Assembly (NCBI GenBank): GCA_005880605.1
Contig: VBIS01000112.1
Coordinates: 1 to 9,298, forward strand
Reading direction: 5' to 3'
DNA: 9,298 nucleotides
Source of the DNA: Chloroflexota bacterium
GTDB taxonomy: Bacteria > Chloroflexota > Dormibacteria > CF-121
Below are positions 8,039 to 9,298 of the stretch, one piece after another. The position numbers and the translations under genes were made by a program. Position 1 is the stretch's first letter. Every line of letters starts with the position of its first letter. The notes beneath the pieces are model-generated. The model did not search any database, had not been told where the DNA came from, and saw only the letters and a program-made list of their open reading frames with translations.

Positions 8039-8087
8039 CTGTCCGTTTTCGGGCTGGCTTGATCATCCAAGAGTTCCACTCCACGTC

Positions 8088-8534
8088 TTGAGCACTTCCG
8101 AACCCAAAGCCTCCCGCGCGAAGGTTCACATCGCTGCGCCCGATCGGTTGATCTGGATCGTCGTCGCCGCGATCGTTTTATGGGGAGTGTGGGCGTTCGG
8201 ATCGGAGCTGATGTTGAACCTGCGGCTGAACCACGAGGTGCAGGCCTTGCGTAATGGGAACGCGCAATTGGCCGCGTCCAACGAGCAGACGAAGACGCAG
8301 CTCGCTGCCGGCGGATCGCCCGCCGCCATGGAGGAAGCCGCTCGCAAAGCCGGCTTTTCCCGACCCGGCGAGCAGGTTTATGTCATCGTTAAGCCCAGTG
8401 ACTCGGCAGTGCCGGCGGGGGCATCGCCCGTACCAGCCGTCGCGGCAAGTCCGGCAATTCGGGGACCAGTGGTAAAACACGAAGGCGGCGTGATCGGCGC
8501 GATCCAGGAGTGGTGGAGGGGCTTATGGCATTAG
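8088..8534 (+). CDS. divIC: Septum formation initiator (FtsB/DivIC family)
   Basis: A 148-residue bitopic division protein. Family members span the membrane once and pair with FtsL through a coiled coil, joining DivIB/FtsQ to switch on septal wall synthesis. Seen here: a short cytoplasmic N-terminus, one membrane segment (about 21-42), a coiled-coil stretch rich in N, Q, L and A (44-75), and the family's closing box M81-E-E-A-A-R-K-A-G-F-S-R-P-G-E-Q-V-Y-V-I (81-100). Beyond that the protein has a Pro/Ala/Val linker (103-128) and a tryptophan-rich end, I-Q-E-W-W-R-G-L-W-H, that short FtsB proteins lack. The TTG at 8088 is preferred because a strong promoter lies at 8010-8038 and no ATG or GTG lies in frame between it and the membrane segment. 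Whether FtsB or DivIC is the better name is unsettled; the neighbours (mazG before, S1 gene after) favour DivIC. Confidence 0.88.
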   Translation: MSTSEPKASRAKVHIAAPDRLIWIVVAAIVLWGVWAFGSELMLNLRLNHEVQALRNGNAQLAASNEQTKTQLAAGGSPAAMEEAARKAGFSRPGEQVYVIVKPSDSAVPAGASPVPAVAASPAIRGPVVKHEGGVIGAIQEWWRGLWH

Positions 8535-8539
8535 GAGGG
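8533..8539 (+). promoter_or_regulatory. Ribosome-binding site of the S1 gene, overlapping the divIC stop
   Basis: AGGAGGG begins inside the TAG stop of divIC and lies 12 nt before GTG 8552 and 18 nt before GTG 8558. It is the strongest Shine-Dalgarno match in the window and supports GTG 8552 as the start. The overlap with the preceding stop suggests coupled translation. Confidence 0.65.
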
Positions 8540-8551
8540 TCTGCGGGTTAG

Positions 8552-8986
8552 GTGGCAGTGACGCCGGGGACGGTTGTAGACGGGACGGTCGTGGGGATTA
8601 CGAACTTCGGGGCCTTCGTACAGATCGAGGGGGCGGGGACGGGGTTGGTTCACATTTCGGAGATCGCGAACGAGTATGTCCGCGATGTCAACAACCACGT
8701 GAAGATGAACGACAAGGTCAAGGTCAAAGTCCTCAACGTGGACGTGACCAACGGAAAGATGGACCTTTCGTTGAAGCAGGCGGCCGTGCCGGACGGGCCG
8801 GCGGGGATGTCGGCGCCGGTGTTGCCGCGATCCTACCGGCGGGGCGGCCGGGGAAAGCGCGAGCTGCCGGAAGGCGCCGATCCGGTGTTCGAGGAGAAAC
8901 TCTCGAAATTCTTGAAAACCAGCGAAGAGCGCCTGCTCGACATCAAGCGCAACATCGAAGCCAAGCGGGGCGGCCGCTTCAAGTAA
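8552..8986 (+). CDS. S1-domain RNA-binding protein (YabR/GSP13-like)
   Basis: A 144-residue protein with one S1 OB-fold RNA-binding domain at about 5-76: G-T-V-V-G-I-T-N-F-G-A-F-V (11-23), G-L-V-H-I-S-E-I (31-38) and a final L-S-L-K (72-75). A basic Arg/Gly linker (93-104) follows. The C-terminal helix (112-144) has F-E-E-K-L, F-L-K-T-S-E-E-R and K-R-G-G-R, which matches what I recall of the tail of the YabR-type proteins encoded next to divIC in Bacillus and Clostridium. Those proteins bind RNA or ribosomes; the precise task here is not readable. The start is GTG 8552, 17 nt after divIC, behind a strong ribosome-binding site. The 5' third is unusual in using GGG for all of its first seven glycines. 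It is probably co-transcribed with divIC from the promoter at 8010-8038. Confidence 0.92.
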   Translation: MAVTPGTVVDGTVVGITNFGAFVQIEGAGTGLVHISEIANEYVRDVNNHVKMNDKVKVKVLNVDVTNGKMDLSLKQAAVPDGPAGMSAPVLPRSYRRGGRGKRELPEGADPVFEEKLSKFLKTSEERLLDIKRNIEAKRGGRFK

Positions 8987-8994
8987 CCCCCGGA

Positions 8995-9011
8995 AGGGCG
9001 GTTGGCGCCCT
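8995..9011 (+). terminator. Weak hairpin after the S1 gene
   Basis: AGGGCG (8995-9000) can pair perfectly with CGCCCT (9006-9011) around a 5-nt loop, 8 nt after the S1 stop and before the tRNA promoter. No T-run follows, so it would be a poor intrinsic terminator. It may instead protect the mRNA 3' end or act as a pause. Confidence 0.3.
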
Positions 9012-9023
9012 CGGGAAGCCGGC

Positions 9024-9053
9024 TTGACGCAGCGAATGTGACGCGCCTACAAT
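9024..9053 (+). promoter_or_regulatory. Sigma70-type promoter of the initiator tRNA gene
   Basis: TTGACG (9024-9029) and TACAAT (9048-9053) are separated by 18 nt. Transcription would start near 9060, about 20 nt before the mature tRNA 5' end. The boxes match the consensus at five of six positions each, as expected of a strong stable-RNA promoter. Confidence 0.75.
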
Positions 9054-9080
9054 GACGCTCTCGCCTCGAAGGAGGCTGCA

Positions 9081-9155
<75 letters not shown>

Positions 9156-9165
9156 AGGCACCAAT

Positions 9166-9198
9166 GAGAGGAGTCCCCGGGGACTCCTCTCTTCTTTC
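9166..9198 (+). terminator. Rho-independent terminator after the initiator tRNA
   Basis: Positions 9166-9191 form a perfect 26-nt palindrome (13-bp arms, CCGG at the centre, so about 11 pairs with a 4-nt loop). A pyrimidine run, TTCTTTCC (9192 onward after the last C), follows on the + strand. It lies 10 nt after the tRNA CCA. The mirror symmetry means it could also stop a converging minus-strand transcript, although the tail on that side (ATTGG) is weaker. Confidence 0.8.
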
Positions 9199-9217
9199 CA
9201 CACCGGGGCGGCTATTT

Positions 9218-9298
9218 CTATGTTCGCGCCGTGATGATCGCCCACTCCGATCGCTGGGTCAGCATCACCGATCGGTCCCGCGCCAGCATCTCCTCCAA
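9218..9298 (-). CDS. Possible 3' end of a minus-strand gene, cut by the window edge
   Basis: Reading leftward from the window end, 26 codons stay open to TAG at 9220-9218. The peptide ends M-L-A-R-D-R-S-V-M-L-T-Q-R-S-E-W-A-I-I-T. The L-x-x-Q-x-S-(D/E)-W segment faintly recalls the C-terminal domain of GH57 alpha-glucan branching enzymes, but that family normally continues some tens of residues beyond this point. By hand count, G+C by codon position is about 58, 50 and 85 percent, as expected of coding DNA. The opposite strand is also open from GTG 9231 and shares the same third positions, so only the first/second-position balance favours the minus strand. A convergent gene ending before the palindromic terminator would make a sensible layout. 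Evidence is thin because the fragment is so short. Confidence 0.3.
   Translation of the reverse strand: MEEMLARDRSVMLTQRSEWAIITART

Noticed and set aside
8001..8087. N-terminal extension of the FtsB/DivIC protein from TTG 8001
   Set aside because: The stretch contains a near-consensus promoter, so transcripts from it would not include this region; the added residues do not resemble the family.

Overview
The window is GC-rich (roughly two thirds G+C by eye), with strongly G/C-biased third codon positions, and nearly every gene lies on the + strand. It looks like chromosomal housekeeping DNA. I see no insertion sequence, phage gene, CRISPR array or toxin-antitoxin pair. The arrangement mfd ... 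mazG - divIC/ftsB - S1-domain protein - tRNA-Met recalls the Bacillus/Clostridium (terrabacterial) layout. High GC together with a DUF5317-like membrane protein points to a non-sporulating terrabacterial lineage such as Chloroflexota, Dormibacterota or a relative. That placement is inference, not proof.

Layout: (1) 1-1047, a polytopic membrane protein with a DUF5317-like C-terminal half, possibly starting upstream of the window. (2) 1127-1990, a secreted D-Ala-D-Ala carboxypeptidase (peptidase S11), followed by a possible overlapping 41-codon ORF (1965-2090). (3) 2145-7988, a tight four-gene run: mfd, a Rid-family protein that lacks the catalytic arginine, an MFS transporter and mazG. The last three are joined by overlaps of 14 and 8 nt, so this is probably one operon. 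(4) 8010-8986, a clear sigma70-type promoter driving a FtsB/DivIC-type division protein (TTG start at 8088) and an S1-domain RNA-binding protein of the YabR type. (5) 9024-9191, an initiator tRNA (fMet) gene with its own promoter and a hairpin terminator. (6) 9218-9298, possibly the 3' end of a minus-strand gene converging on the tRNA.

Together the genes cover transcription-coupled repair (Mfd), nucleotide-pool cleaning (MazG), cell-wall trimming and septum formation (S11 peptidase, FtsB) and translation (S1 protein, tRNA-fMet). No undescribed multi-gene system is evident. The points most worth a second look are the conserved neighbourhood with a Rid-MFS pair where Bacillus carries sporulation genes, the Rid protein without its arginine, the possible small membrane protein after the carboxypeptidase, and the GGG-rich 5' part of the S1 gene.
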